From positions 1,916,810 through 1,980,809 of the forward strand of contig NZ_WKJZ01000001.1 in NCBI RefSeq assembly GCF_009763245.1: 64,000 nucleotides of DNA, given 5' to 3'. A program made the translations under genes and the position numbers. Source of the DNA: Pseudomonas xionganensis. Lineage in GTDB: Bacteria > Pseudomonadota > Gammaproteobacteria > Pseudomonadales > Pseudomonadaceae. The notes below the pieces were generated by a model. That model worked only from the letters and a program-made list of their open reading frames with translations, had not been told where the DNA came from and made no database searches. Shown here piece after piece: positions 1-8,251 of the stretch (the stretch's first letter is position 1; each line of letters opens with the position of its first letter).

Positions 1-290
1 GGGTGCGCCTTGCGCACCGGGCTTCACGCTCTGTGCTGCGCGCCGGAATGCAGCCTTGGGGTGGATGGCCGTAGCCATCCACCATGGTTATCGCAGGTGG
101 ATGAAAAGAGCGTCATCCACCCTACGCGCTCGGGTGGCGTAGGGTGCGCCTTGCGCACCGGGCTTCACGCTCTGTGCTGCGCGCCGGAATGCAGCCGTAG
201 GGTGGATGGCCGTAGCCATCCACCGTGGTTATCGCGGGTGGATGAAAAGAGCGTCATCCAGCCTACGCAGCGGTGGCGTAGTGGGGCTAC
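1..290. repeat. Tandem composite REP array upstream of pqqA
   Basis: Two copies of a roughly 141-bp unit lie head to tail (starting at 1 and 142) and are nearly identical. Each unit holds a hairpin of the GGTGCGC/GCGCACC type, a 36-bp linker identical in both copies, and two hairpins of the GGTGGATG/CATCCACC type. In the second copy the conserved GTAG head is visible before both hairpin types. These are REP-like elements. The open reading frame across this array is composed of repeat sequence and is not called a gene. Bases 291-401 hold the pqqA leader and no further gene. Confidence 0.85.
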
Positions 291-377
291 CTACCAAAGC
301 CAGCCCCGCTTCCTCCCAAAGTACCATTCTGCCCAGGGCCCTCGGGGTGCATAACTAGCACTGCCGGAATTCGCCGG

Positions 378-390
378 CATTCATAACAAG
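378..390 (+). promoter_or_regulatory. pqqA leader motif shared with ercA
   Basis: The leader just before the pqqA Shine-Dalgarno contains CATTCATAACAA, and the same 12 bases occur at the same place before ercA (8226-8237). AACAAGAG matches seven of eight positions of the AANAANAA motif bound by Hfq/Crc in Pseudomonas. Catabolite repression is inferred from this match. A short palindrome, TGCCGG/CCGGCA, lies just upstream at about 362-379. Confidence 0.4.
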
Positions 391-401
391 AGGACCGCGC
401 C

Positions 402-473
402 ATGTGGACTAAACCCGCCTTTACCGATCTGCGCATTGGTTTCGAAGTGACCATGTACTTCGCCAATCGCTGA
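402..473 (+). CDS. pqqA: PqqA, coenzyme PQQ precursor peptide
   Basis: This 23-residue peptide (MWTKPAFTDLRI...) is the ribosomally made substrate for PQQ. Glu15 and Tyr19 in the EVTMY stretch are the residues that PqqE crosslinks and that become the PQQ skeleton. The gene is too short for a normal ORF cutoff but is clear from the conserved E-x3-Y motif and from its place directly upstream of pqqB. An AGAGGA Shine-Dalgarno precedes the ATG. It is the first gene of the pqq operon. The identification is very secure. Confidence 0.97.
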   Translation: MWTKPAFTDLRIGFEVTMYFANR

Positions 474-521
474 CCCGCCCTGGCCCCGGCTGGTCCGGGG
501 CATCCCAATCGGTAACCTGCC

Positions 522-1436
522 ATGCATATCCAGATTCTCGGTTCCGCCGCCGGCGGCGGATTTCCCCAGTGGAACTGCAATTGCCGCAACTGCCGGGGTG
601 TGCGCGATGGCAGTCTGCGCGCGCAGCCGCGCAGCCAGTCGTCCATTGCCCTGTCCGATCACGGCAGCGAGTGGATTCTGTGCAACGCCTCCCCCGATAT
701 CCGCAGCCAGCTGGCCGCCTTTCCGGCCCTGCAGCCGGCGCGCAAACTGCGCGACACGGCGATTGCCGGGATCATCCTGCTGGACAGCCAGATCGACCAC
801 TGCACCGGCCTGCTGACCCTGCGCGAAGGCTGCCCGCACCAGGTCTGGTGCACCGAGATGGTCCATCAGGATCTGAGCAGCGGCTTTCCCCTGTTCACCA
901 TGCTCAGCCACTGGAATGGCGGCCTGCAGCATCAACTGATCTGCCTGGACTGCGAGCCTTTCAGCATCGCCGCCTGCCCGGAACTGGCCATCACCGCCGT
1001 GCCGCTGCTGAGCAGCGCGCCGCCGTATTCGCCGCACCGCGGCAACCCGCATCCTGGCGACAATATCGGTCTGTTTGTCGAGGATATGCGCACGGGCGGC
1101 AGCCTGTTCTACGCCCCCGGCCTGGGCCAGATGGACAAGCAGGTGCTGGCCTGGATGGCCCGCGCCGATTGCCTGCTGGTGGACGGCACGCTGTGGCGCG
1201 ACGACGAGATGCAGGTCTGCGAGGTGGGCGACAAGCTTGGCAGCGAGATGGGTCATCTGCCGCAGAGTGGCCCCGGCGGCATGCTGGAGGTGCTGGACGG
1301 GCTGCCGGGCAAACGCAAGATCCTCATACATATCAACAACACCAACCCGATTCTCGACCTGGACTCGCCCGAGCGCGCCGAACTGGACGCCCGGGGCATC
1401 GAGGTCGCCTTCGATGGCATGAGCATCGATCTGTAG
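522..1436 (+). CDS. pqqB: PqqB, PQQ biosynthesis metallo-hydrolase-like protein
   Basis: This 304-residue protein belongs to the metallo-beta-lactamase fold. The N-terminal [15 protein letters not shown] motif is typical of PqqB, and a variant metal site (DSQIDHCTG, near residue 90) replaces the usual HxHxDH. In the pathway PqqB hydroxylates the crosslinked tyrosine during PQQ assembly. It lies 48 bp after pqqA. Its TAG stop is part of the GTAG head of a REP element that begins at 1433, so the exact C-terminus may have been set by the repeat insertion. Length is normal for the family. Confidence 0.96.
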   Translation: MHIQILGSAAGGGFPQWNCNCRNCRGVRDGSLRAQPRSQSSIALSDHGSEWILCNASPDIRSQLAAFPALQPARKLRDTAIAGIILLDSQIDHCTGLLTLREGCPHQVWCTEMVHQDLSSGFPLFTMLSHWNGGLQHQLICLDCEPFSIAACPELAITAVPLLSSAPPYSPHRGNPHPGDNIGLFVEDMRTGGSLFYAPGLGQMDKQVLAWMARADCLLVDGTLWRDDEMQVCEVGDKLGSEMGHLPQSGPGGMLEVLDGLPGKRKILIHINNTNPILDLDSPERAELDARGIEVAFDGMSIDL

Positions 1437-1484
1437 GGTGCGCCGTGCGCACCTGATGAACGCGGTGCGCATGGCGCACCCTAC
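1433..1484. repeat. REPIN between pqqB and pqqC
   Basis: Two GTAG-headed hairpins (GTAGGGTGCGCC...GCGCACC and its inverse ending in CTAC) face each other across a short spacer, the usual REPIN arrangement. The GTAG head overlaps the pqqB stop codon. The element fills most of the pqqB-pqqC gap and could form a hairpin in the operon mRNA. Confidence 0.85.
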
Positions 1485-1508
1485 GGAGCAAAGCACCGGA
1501 GAGTCTTG

Positions 1509-2261
1509 ATGAGCCAACCCGCCATGAGCCCCGCCGAATTCGAGCAGGCGCTGCGCGCCAAGGGCGCCTACTACCACACCCATCACCCTTACCATCAGGC
1601 CATGTACGAGGGTCGCGCCACGCGCGCGCAGATCCAGGGCTGGGTGGCCAACCGCTTCTACTACCAGGTGTGCATTCCGCTCAAGGATGCGGCGATCCTG
1701 GCCAACTGCCCGGACCGCGACACCCGCCGCGAGTGGATACAGCGTATTCAGGACCACGATGGCGCGCCGGGGGAGGAGGGCGGTATCGAGGCCTGGCTGC
1801 GCCTGGGCGAAGCGGTGGGACTGGACCGCCAGCAGCTGCTGAGCCAGGAGCTGGTGCTGCCCGGGGTGCGCTTTGCCGTGGACGCCTATGTCAATTTCGC
1901 CCGCCGCGCCTGCTGGCAGGAGGCGGCCAGCAGCTCGTTGACCGAGCTGTTTGCACCGACCATCCATCAGTCGCGCCTGGACGCCTGGCCGCAGCACTAC
2001 CCCTGGATCGATGCCGGCGGCTATGACTACTTCCGCAAGCGCCTGAAGGAAGCGCGTCGCGATGTCGAGCATGGCCTGCGCATCACCCTGGCCTATTACC
2101 GCACGGTCGAGGCGCAGCAGCGCATGCTGGACATTCTGCAGTTCAAGCTGGATGTGCTGTGGAGCATGCTCGATGCCATGAGCATGGCCTACGAGCTGGA
2201 GCGCCCGCCTTACCACACGGTGACGGCCGAGCGGGTCTGGCATCGGGGGATCGCGTTATGA
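1509..2261 (+). CDS. pqqC: PqqC, pyrroloquinoline-quinone synthase
   Basis: This 250-residue protein catalyses the last step of PQQ synthesis, the oxygen-dependent ring closure and oxidation of AHQQ. The sequence carries the PqqC/TENA-type helical fold signature, including the YYHTHHPYH and ANRFYYQ segments near residues 20-55 and the [10 protein letters not shown] segment. The ATG at 1509 is chosen over an in-frame TTG one codon earlier because GGAGAG lies just upstream. The stop overlaps an ATG (ATGA at 2258) that starts the longer possible pqqD frame. Confidence 0.96.
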   Translation: MSQPAMSPAEFEQALRAKGAYYHTHHPYHQAMYEGRATRAQIQGWVANRFYYQVCIPLKDAAILANCPDRDTRREWIQRIQDHDGAPGEEGGIEAWLRLGEAVGLDRQQLLSQELVLPGVRFAVDAYVNFARRACWQEAASSSLTELFAPTIHQSRLDAWPQHYPWIDAGGYDYFRKRLKEARRDVEHGLRITLAYYRTVEAQQRMLDILQFKLDVLWSMLDAMSMAYELERPPYHTVTAERVWHRGIAL

Positions 2262-2274
2262 GCCTCAATCCAGC

Positions 2275-2329
2275 GGTGCGCGCGGCGCACCCTACCGATG
2301 CACAGCCCGTAGGGTGCGCCATGCGCACC
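2275..2329. repeat. REP pair at the pqqC-pqqD junction
   Basis: Two hairpins of the GGTGCGC/GCGCACC type lie at 2275-2295 and 2309-2329. Their GTAG heads point inward, opposite to the normal REPIN layout seen after pqqB. The pair lies inside the open frame that leads into pqqD, so it is either translated or sits as a spacer between pqqC and a downstream pqqD start. Confidence 0.8.
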
Positions 2330-2344
2330 CTGGAGGTCGAACCC

Positions 2345-2611
2345 ATGCTGACCACTATCCCCGTTATCCGCCGCGGCTTTCGCCTGCAGTTCGAACCGGC
2401 TCAGGGCTGCCATGTACTGCTCTACCCGGAAGGCATGATCAAGCTCAACGACAGCGCCGGGGAGATTCTCCAGCAGGTCGACGGCCAGCGCTCGGTGGTC
2501 GAGATCATCGACCAGCTGCGCCAGCGCTTCCCCGATGTTCCCGGTATCGAGGAAGACATCCTCGCCTTTATGGAGGTGGCCCATGCACAGTTCTGGATCG
2601 AGCTTCGCTAA
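2345..2611 (+). CDS. pqqD: PqqD, PQQ peptide chaperone
   Basis: PqqD binds the PqqA peptide and delivers it to the radical SAM enzyme PqqE. The 88-residue form starting at 2345 has the family core ([23 protein letters not shown]) and a good GGAGG eight bases upstream. The frame is also open from an ATG at 2258 that overlaps the pqqC stop as ATGA. That form would be 117 residues, beginning MSLNP and carrying about 20 residues encoded by the REP pair. Other Pseudomonas PqqD proteins, as I recall them, also begin MSL, so 2258 may be the ancestral start. The stop overlaps pqqE by 29 bp. Confidence 0.93.
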   Translation: MLTTIPVIRRGFRLQFEPAQGCHVLLYPEGMIKLNDSAGEILQQVDGQRSVVEIIDQLRQRFPDVPGIEEDILAFMEVAHAQFWIELR

Positions 2612-3737
2612 ACCGGGCGTAGAGGTGGGGCAACCATTGTGGCTGCTGGCCGAGCTGACCTACCGCTGCCCGCTGCAGTGTCCGTACTGTTCCAACCCGC
2701 TGGATTTTTCCCAGCAGGGCGCCGAACTCTCAACCGCCGAATGGATCGAGGTGTTTCGCCAGGCCCGTGAGCTGGGGGCGGCGCAGCTGGGCTTTTCCGG
2801 TGGCGAGCCGCTGCTGCGTCAGGACCTGGCCGAGCTGATCAAGGCCGCGCGCGACCTGGGTTACTACACCAACCTGATCACCTCCGGCATCGGCCTGACC
2901 GAGGCGCGTATCGCCGAGTTCGCGCAAGCCGGCCTGGATCATATCCAGATCAGCTTCCAGGCCGCCGACGAGGAGGTGAACAACCTGTTGGCCGGCTCCA
3001 GAAAGGCCTTCGCCCAGAAGCTGGCCATGGCCCGTGCGGTCAAGGCGGCCGGCTACCCCATGGTGCTGAACTTCGTCACCCACCGGCACAATATCGACAA
3101 TATCGAACGCATCATCGAGCTGTGCCTGGAGCTGGAGGCGGATTTCGTCGAGCTGGCCACCTGTCAGTTCTACGGCTGGGCCGAACTCAACCGCGCCGGC
3201 CTGCTGCCGACCCGGGCCCAGCTGGAACGCGCCGAGCGCATCACCAATGAGTGGCGCGACAGGCTGGCGGCGCAGAACCATCCGTGCAAGCTGATCTTCG
3301 TCACCCCCGATTACTACGAGGAGCGGCCCAAGGCCTGCATGAATGGCTGGGGCAACCTGTTCCTCGATATCACCCCGGACGGCACCGCGCTGCCCTGTCA
3401 CAGCGCACGGCAGTTGCCGGTGCAGTTTCCCAATGTGCGCGAGCACAGCATCGAGCAGATCTGGCGGCATTCCTTCGGCTTCAACCGCTTTCGCGGCGAC
3501 GACTGGATGCCCGAGCCGTGCCGCTCGTGCGATGAAAAGGACCGCGACTTTGGCGGCTGCCGCTGCCAGGCCTTTATGCTCACCGGGGATGCCAGCAACG
3601 CCGACCCGGTATGCAGCAAGTCGGCCCACCATGGCGTGATCCTCGCCGCCCGCCAGCAGGCCGAAGACGCGCCACTGGGGTTGGAGCAGTTGCAGTATCG
3701 CAATGAAAAAGCCTCGCGAATCATATGCAAGGTGTGA
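2583..3737 (+). CDS. pqqE: PqqE, radical SAM PqqA peptide cyclase
   Basis: This 384-residue protein joins Glu and Tyr of PqqA by a carbon-carbon bond. The radical SAM cluster motif C-x3-C-x2-C is at Cys29, Cys33 and Cys36 (CPLQCPYC), followed by the GGEPLL SAM motif. A C-terminal SPASM region shows the expected cysteines (CHS, CRSC, GGCRCQ, VCSKS). The ATG at 2583 lies inside the end of pqqD, giving translational coupling. It overlaps the next gene by 13 bp. Confidence 0.97.
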   Translation: MHSSGSSFAKPGVEVGQPLWLLAELTYRCPLQCPYCSNPLDFSQQGAELSTAEWIEVFRQARELGAAQLGFSGGEPLLRQDLAELIKAARDLGYYTNLITSGIGLTEARIAEFAQAGLDHIQISFQAADEEVNNLLAGSRKAFAQKLAMARAVKAAGYPMVLNFVTHRHNIDNIERIIELCLELEADFVELATCQFYGWAELNRAGLLPTRAQLERAERITNEWRDRLAAQNHPCKLIFVTPDYYEERPKACMNGWGNLFLDITPDGTALPCHSARQLPVQFPNVREHSIEQIWRHSFGFNRFRGDDWMPEPCRSCDEKDRDFGGCRCQAFMLTGDASNADPVCSKSAHHGVILAARQQAEDAPLGLEQLQYRNEKASRIICKV

Positions 3738-5845
3738 TCGACCCGGACGCGATCTGGAGCGCCGAACAGGCCGCGGCGGCCAGTGTGGATTTCGCCGAGT
3801 TGCACGCCGCCCATGGTGGCCTGCTGTGGGTGGCCTTCGATCCGGCCCAGGCCCGTTGCGGGCTGTTCTACTGGCGTGATGGCCTGGCGCGTGAGCTGAC
3901 GTCGCCTGGGTTTTCCGTGCGCAGCCGGGTCTATGAATACGGCGGCGGTGCCTGCTGCGCCACGGAGCGGGGCGTGGCCTTTGTCAACGAGGCCGATCAG
4001 CAGATCTACCACCTGGCAATGGCGCACACTTCTGTAGGAGCGGCTTTAGCCGCGAACCGCGTTGAGACCAAGGGCTTCGCGGCTGAAGCCGCTCCTACGG
4101 GGGCTAACAGGCCGTTGAAAAACGTAGGCGAGGCAGGCAAGACAAGGCAGAAACGGCCGAAAAAGCGGAGTTTACGTGTTGTAAATGAGCATTTTGAGGC
4201 CGTTTTTAACGCAGGATTGCCCACGCAGGTAGTTTTTCAACGGCCTGCTAAGCCTCTGGCGCTGACGGCTCGCAGCCACTGCCGCTATGGCGAGCTGTCC
4301 TTTGTACCGGCCTGGCAGGCGCTGCTGGCGCTGGAGGAAAGCCACGAGGGCGAAGCCGTGGTGCATCGCCTGGTGCGCATCGGCCTGGACGCTAGCCGCC
4401 AGGTGCTGGTGGAGGGCGCCGATTTCTATGCCGGCGCGGTGGCCAGCCGCGATGGTCGGCAACTGGCCTGGATCGAGTGGAGCAGGCCGAGTCTGCCCTG
4501 GGTGGCGACCCGACTCTGCCGGCGCGATTCAGAGGGCGTCGTCAGCGTGCTGGCCGGCGCGCAAGATGACCAGGCCCTGCAGCAGCCGCGCTTTGATCCT
4601 GCGGGGCGACTCTGGGTCCTGAGTGATACCAGCGGCTGGTGGCAGCCATGGTGTCTTGACGCTGAACAAGTTGGTGCGCACGGCCTGGGCGGCCCCGCGT
4701 CACCCTACGATCATGCGCCTGCGCCCTGGCAGTTGGGCGGGTGCAGCTATCTGCCGCTGGCCAACGGCGAGATGCTGCTCACGCGCTTCGAGCAGGGTGT
4801 CGGGGTGTTGGTAGGGTGCGCCGTGCGCACCATTGATACCGGCGCAGAAGGCATGGGTGTGCACCGCCTAGGCGGCCCCGCGACACCCTACGCACAGCGT
4901 CTGGCCGAGGGTTTTACGCGCTTTCGCGCCCTGGCGGCGGATGCAGAGCATTACTACTGTATCGCCGCCTCACCGAACCGGTTGCCGGCTGTGCTGGCGA
5001 TAAGCCGAAGCGATGGCGCGGTGCGCATACTGGCCGGTGGTCAGTGTCCATTGAGCGACACGCACCTTTCCTGGCCGCAGCCCCTCGCCTGTGCCGTGGG
5101 CGAGGGCGAGCGCTGCCATGGCTTTTTCTACAAACCGGCCACTGGGGATAAACCGCCGCCGCTGGTTATTTTCCTGCACGGCGGCCCGACCTCGGCCTGC
5201 TACCCGGTGTTCGATCCGCGCATCGCCTACTGGACCTTGCGTGGCTACGCCGTGCTCGATCTCAATTACCGTGGCAGCAGCGGTTATGGCCGTGCCTACC
5301 GTCTGCGTCTGGCTGGGCAGTGGGGGGCGCTGGAGGTCGAGGATATCCGCGCCGCCATCGCCCAGCTGGCCGCTGAGGGGCGCATCGACCCGGCGCGGGT
5401 CTTTGTTCGCGGCGCCAGTGCCGGGGGCTACAGCGCGCTGCTTGCCCTGGCCGAGTTGCCGGGGCTGTGCGGCGGCGCCAGCCTCTATGGGGTCAGTGAC
5501 CCGCTGGCGCTGCGCCGGGTCACCCACAAGTTCGAGGCCGATTACCTGGACTGGCTGATCGGTGATCCCGAGCGCGACGCGGAGCGTTACCAGGCGCGCA
5601 CGCCGTTGCTGCAGGCCGGGCGCATCCAGAGCCCGGTGATCTTCTTCCAGGGCGGCCTGGACGCAGTGGTGTTGCCCGAGCAGACCGCAACCATGGTGGC
5701 AGCCCTGCGCCAGCGTGGCCGCTTGGCCGAGTACCACCTGTTCCGCGAGGAGCGCCACGGCTTTCGTCAGGCCGCCAATCTGGCCATGGCGCTGGCCGAG
5801 GAGTGTGCCTTCTATCAGGCCTGCAGCGCCGCGCCGCGGGCATAG
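3725..5845 (+). CDS. pqqH: PqqH-like S9 family prolyl oligopeptidase, carrying repeat insertions
   Basis: This 706-residue protein has an N-terminal beta-propeller region and a C-terminal alpha/beta hydrolase peptidase. The catalytic triad is visible: Ser565 in GASAGG, Asp646 in GGLDAV and His678 in ERHGF. The position after pqqE matches P. aeruginosa pqqH, thought to help process the PQQ precursor or act on the operon's behalf. The protein is about 100 residues longer than I recall for relatives. The excess is explained by a REPIN (residues about 104-125), a MITE (about 128-174), a REP (about 317-329) and a REPIN (about 363-390). All lie in the propeller half and none breaks the frame. Its end overlaps convergent dsdA by 31 bp. 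Confidence 0.9.
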   Translation: MQGVIDPDAIWSAEQAAAASVDFAELHAAHGGLLWVAFDPAQARCGLFYWRDGLARELTSPGFSVRSRVYEYGGGACCATERGVAFVNEADQQIYHLAMAHTSVGAALAANRVETKGFAAEAAPTGANRPLKNVGEAGKTRQKRPKKRSLRVVNEHFEAVFNAGLPTQVVFQRPAKPLALTARSHCRYGELSFVPAWQALLALEESHEGEAVVHRLVRIGLDASRQVLVEGADFYAGAVASRDGRQLAWIEWSRPSLPWVATRLCRRDSEGVVSVLAGAQDDQALQQPRFDPAGRLWVLSDTSGWWQPWCLDAEQVGAHGLGGPASPYDHAPAPWQLGGCSYLPLANGEMLLTRFEQGVGVLVGCAVRTIDTGAEGMGVHRLGGPATPYAQRLAEGFTRFRALAADAEHYYCIAASPNRLPAVLAISRSDGAVRILAGGQCPLSDTHLSWPQPLACAVGEGERCHGFFYKPATGDKPPPLVIFLHGGPTSACYPVFDPRIAYWTLRGYAVLDLNYRGSSGYGRAYRLRLAGQWGALEVEDIRAAIAQLAAEGRIDPARVFVRGASAGGYSALLALAELPGLCGGASLYGVSDPLALRRVTHKFEADYLDWLIGDPERDAERYQARTPLLQAGRIQSPVIFFQGGLDAVVLPEQTATMVAALRQRGRLAEYHLFREERHGFRQAANLAMALAEECAFYQACSAAPRA
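4034..4098. repeat. REPIN inside pqqH
   Basis: Two inverted copies of the Pseudomonas REP GTAGGAGCGGCTTTAGCCGC lie at the ends of this 65-bp element, with GTAG and CTAC at the outer edges. It lies inside the pqqH reading frame and is translated as part of [20 protein letters not shown]. Confidence 0.93.
4108..4247. mobile_element. 140-bp MITE with CTAA target duplication inside pqqH
   Basis: The element begins with CAGGCCGTTGAAAAAC (4108-4123) and ends with the exact inverse GTTTTTCAACGGCCTG (4232-4247). It is flanked by a direct CTAA at 4104-4107 and 4248-4251. A CTAR target duplication is typical of the IS5 group, so it may be a non-autonomous derivative of such an element. Element plus duplication is 144 bp, exactly 48 codons, and contains no stop in the pqqH frame. 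No transposase gene lies within it. Confidence 0.88.
4673..4709. repeat. Solo REP inside pqqH
   Basis: GGTGCGCACGGCC...CACCCTACG is a REP in inverse orientation, with the CTAC (GTAG inverse) at the right end and an extended GGCC stem. The same variant occurs as the right half of the element at 4811-4892. It is translated in the pqqH frame. Confidence 0.7.
4811..4892. repeat. REPIN inside pqqH
   Basis: The left half is GTAGGGTGCGCCGTGCGCACC-type and the right half is the longer variant that ends in CACCCTAC. The two face each other as a REPIN. The element remains in the pqqH frame as [12 protein letters not shown]...LGGPATPY. Confidence 0.82.
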
Positions 5846-7134
5846 AAATCCTGGTATTCGGCCTCCGGCACAAACAGCCCGCCGGTGGTCCAGAGCAGGT
5901 GGTTGGCCTGGGGCATGGCCGCCTGCAGGCCGTGGCGGGCCAGGTAGGCGCGGCCGGCGGGGCTCTGGCACAGCAGGGCGGGGCCGCCGAAGCCGGCTGC
6001 CGCCGAGGGCTCGATGCGCAGGCCCTGGCTGCTGCCGGCCAGGTACAGCTGCCTGAACAGCTGTGCGTCGGTCACGGTCAATACCCCGGACAACAGCGGG
6101 CGCATCAGTTCCAGAGCCAGGGCCGAAGCCCGTGGCACGGCCAGGCCATCGGCTTCGGTGCGGTTGTCCAGGCCGTGCTGATACACCGACGGCAACTGCC
6201 CGGGCTCGGCGGCCAGGCCGAGCAGAAAGCAGGGTGACTGGGTCGGCTCGGCGAAGAAGCAGTGCACATGGGCGCCGAACAGCTGCTTCAGGCCAAAGGC
6301 CACCCCGGCCGGGGCACCGCCCACGCCGCAGGGCAGGTAGACGAACAGCGGGTGTTCGGCATCCACGGTGATCCCGGCCTGCGTCAGCTGCTCGGCCAGG
6401 TGCAGGGCGGCGGCGCTGTAGCCGAGCAGCAGCGAGGGCGAGCGCTCGTCGTCGACGAAATAGCAGAAGGGGTCCTGTTCGGCCTGGCGTCGCCCGGCGG
6501 CGACCGCTTCCTCGTAGTCGCCCAGATGCTCGATCACGTTCACCCCGTGCTGGCGCAGGCGCGCCTTCTTCCAGGCCTTGGCGTCGGCCGACATATGCAC
6601 CTCGGCGCGAAAGCCCAGGGCGGCGGCCATGATGCCGATGCTCAGGCCGAGGTTGCCGGTGGAGCCGACCAGCACCCGGTAGCGGCCGAACAGCGCCCGC
6701 GCCGGCGCCTCGGCCAGTCGCCCATAGTCGTCACCCGGAGTGATCAGGCCCTCGGCCAGGGCCAGGCCCTCGGCGAACTCCAAAACCTCGTGGATGCCGC
6801 CGCGGGCCTTGATCGAGCCGGCCACCGGCAGGCTGTGATCGGCCTTGAGCCACAGCCGGCCGCTGCCAACGGGCAGGTTCAGGGCCTGTTGCAGGGCCGG
6901 GGTGGCGAGCAGGGGGGATTCGATGCGCCCGGCGCTGGCCGCCAGCTCCGGGAACAGCCGGGCCAGCAGCGGGGCGCAGCGCTGAAAGCGTGCCTGGGCC
7001 GCTCTAACGTCAGCTAGACTAATGCCGGTGTCCGCCTGGGCCGCCGTTTCGGGCTGGAAGCGCGGGTTGCACCAGAGCAACGGCTGGGCACTTCTCAGGG
7101 ACTGTTCCAGGTGATCTTGTGACATCTCGTGCAT
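5815..7134 (-). CDS. dsdA: DsdA, D-serine dehydratase
   Basis: This PLP enzyme (about 439 residues) converts D-serine to pyruvate and ammonia. The PLP lysine is in the GSIKARGG segment. The family motifs [24 protein letters not shown] and the glycine-rich [13 protein letters not shown] are intact. The start at 7134 (MHEMSQ) is one option and a second ATG three codons in (7125) is equally possible. An upstream extension of the frame to 7542 runs through dsdC and is rejected. It is divergent from dsdC, and its 3' end overlaps pqqH by 31 bp. Confidence 0.94.
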   Translation of the reverse strand: MHEMSQDHLEQSLRSAQPLLWCNPRFQPETAAQADTGISLADVRAAQARFQRCAPLLARLFPELAASAGRIESPLLATPALQQALNLPVGSGRLWLKADHSLPVAGSIKARGGIHEVLEFAEGLALAEGLITPGDDYGRLAEAPARALFGRYRVLVGSTGNLGLSIGIMAAALGFRAEVHMSADAKAWKKARLRQHGVNVIEHLGDYEEAVAAGRRQAEQDPFCYFVDDERSPSLLLGYSAAALHLAEQLTQAGITVDAEHPLFVYLPCGVGGAPAGVAFGLKQLFGAHVHCFFAEPTQSPCFLLGLAAEPGQLPSVYQHGLDNRTEADGLAVPRASALALELMRPLLSGVLTVTDAQLFRQLYLAGSSQGLRIEPSAAAGFGGPALLCQSPAGRAYLARHGLQAAMPQANHLLWTTGGLFVPEAEYQDFYARGAALQA

Positions 7135-7198
7135 GGTGCTGTATCCGGCTGCGGGTGAGCCCTGCAGTGTCGACCCGAGCGGCCGATTCGGCAAACCG

Positions 7199-7220
7199 CT
7201 AATACTGCTATATGGATTAG
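7199..7220. promoter_or_regulatory. Candidate DsdC operator in the dsdA-dsdC gap
   Basis: An inverted repeat CTAAT-N12-ATTAG sits nine bases before the dsdC ATG, with a further ACTAAT next to the start codon. Palindromes of this kind in a divergent LysR/target gap are usually the regulator's binding site. Binding is inferred, not shown. Confidence 0.45.
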
Positions 7221-7228
7221 TAAAACTA

Positions 7229-8197
7229 ATGAACTTGTCCGCCTCGCTGCTCAGCTGGCTGCGCTGTTTCGAAGCCGCCGCCCGGCACCTGAGCTTTACC
7301 CGCGCCGCTGCCGAGCTGTGCATCACCCAGGGTGCGGTCAGCCAGCAGGTCAAGCAGCTGGAGCAGTGGCTGGGCCAGCCGCTGTTTCTGCGCCAGCCCC
7401 GGGGGTTGCTGTTGAGTGCCAATGGCGAGCGCCTGCGGGCGGTGCTGGGCGAGTCCTTCGCGGCCATCGACAGCTGCCTGGGGCTGCTGCGCCAGGACCC
7501 GGCCGGGCCGCTGGTGCTGTCCTGCTCACCGTCCTTTGCCATGGGCTGGCTGACGCCGCGCCTCGGTGACTTCTTCCGCGCCCATCCCGGGGTGGGGCTG
7601 CGCGTGTATGGCGAGTTCCACCCCCTGGATCATCGGCGCATGCAGGCCGAGGGCATTGCCGCCGCGGTGCGCTTCGACCTGGGCCATTACCCCGATCTGG
7701 CTGCCCGGGCCTTTCTCGATGAGTGGCTGCTGCCGGTGGCCAGCCCGGCCTTTGTCGCGGCTCACCCGGAGTTGCGTGGCCCGGAGAATTTGCGCGGCAG
7801 CCTGCTGCTGCATGACCAGAGCCCCTGGGCCGGGGCGGCGCCCTTTGCCGAATGGCAGCACTGGCTGGGTGCGGTGGGCGCACCGCGCGGCGATCTTGAG
7901 CAGGGCCAAAGCTTCAATCTGGCGCAACTGGCCCTGGCCGCCGCGCTGGCCGGGCAGGGCGTGGCCCTTGGGCGCAGCGCTCTGGTGCTGGAGGACATTG
8001 CCGCCGGCCGCCTGGTCGACCTGTTCGGCCTGTGCGTGCAGAGCCCTGCGCGCTATCACTTTATCTGCCCGCCCCAGGCGCATGCCGCCACCGCCCAGGT
8101 CGGTGACTGGCTGGCCGCCAGCGGCGCGGCGTTCCAGCGCCAGCGCAGCCAGCTGCTGGCTGCGCCCGGACCTACTACGGCGGTCGTATTGCAATGA
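7229..8197 (+). CDS. dsdC: DsdC, LysR family regulator of D-serine catabolism
   Basis: This 322-residue LysR-type protein has an N-terminal winged helix-turn-helix ([25 protein letters not shown], split here as residues about 20-45) followed by a substrate-binding effector domain. The ATG at 7229 is chosen because the upstream in-frame extension to 7133 runs into dsdA and lacks LysR character. Divergence from dsdA supports the role as its activator, responding to D-serine by family precedent. Confidence 0.88.
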   Translation: MNLSASLLSWLRCFEAAARHLSFTRAAAELCITQGAVSQQVKQLEQWLGQPLFLRQPRGLLLSANGERLRAVLGESFAAIDSCLGLLRQDPAGPLVLSCSPSFAMGWLTPRLGDFFRAHPGVGLRVYGEFHPLDHRRMQAEGIAAAVRFDLGHYPDLAARAFLDEWLLPVASPAFVAAHPELRGPENLRGSLLLHDQSPWAGAAPFAEWQHWLGAVGAPRGDLEQGQSFNLAQLALAAALAGQGVALGRSALVLEDIAAGRLVDLFGLCVQSPARYHFICPPQAHAATAQVGDWLAASGAAFQRQRSQLLAAPGPTTAVVLQ

Positions 8198-8225
8198 GCG
8201 GTGTATGCAGTAGGCTGCCGGTGTT

Positions 8226-8240
8226 CATTCATAACAATAA
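8226..8240 (+). promoter_or_regulatory. ercA leader with Crc/Hfq-type motif
   Basis: The leader reads CATTCATAACAATAA directly before the AAGG Shine-Dalgarno of ercA. AACAATAA is a full match to AANAANAA, the Hfq/Crc catabolite-repression motif of Pseudomonas. The first 12 bases are identical to the pqqA leader, which suggests shared control. Confidence 0.5.
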
Positions 8241-8251
8241 AAGGCTGCCGT

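Noticed and set aside
1-290. CRISPR-like array
   Set aside because: There are only two direct units, which are composite REP hairpins, and no spacers of uniform length or cas genes.
10-354. 114-residue plus-strand ORF
   Set aside because: It is a readout of the tandem REP array, with repeated peptide blocks, and has no independent gene features.
381-2243. 620-residue minus-strand ORF opposite pqqB and pqqC
   Set aside because: The composition is His/Gln/Ala-rich without domains, typical of antisense frames of GC-rich genes. The plus-strand genes are certain.
4006-4224. 72-residue minus-strand ORF in pqqH
   Set aside because: It is created by the REPIN and MITE, and is repeat-derived.
4104-4251. 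Frameshift or pseudogene call for pqqH
   Set aside because: The MITE with its duplication is 144 bp, a multiple of three, there is no stop, and the catalytic domain is intact.
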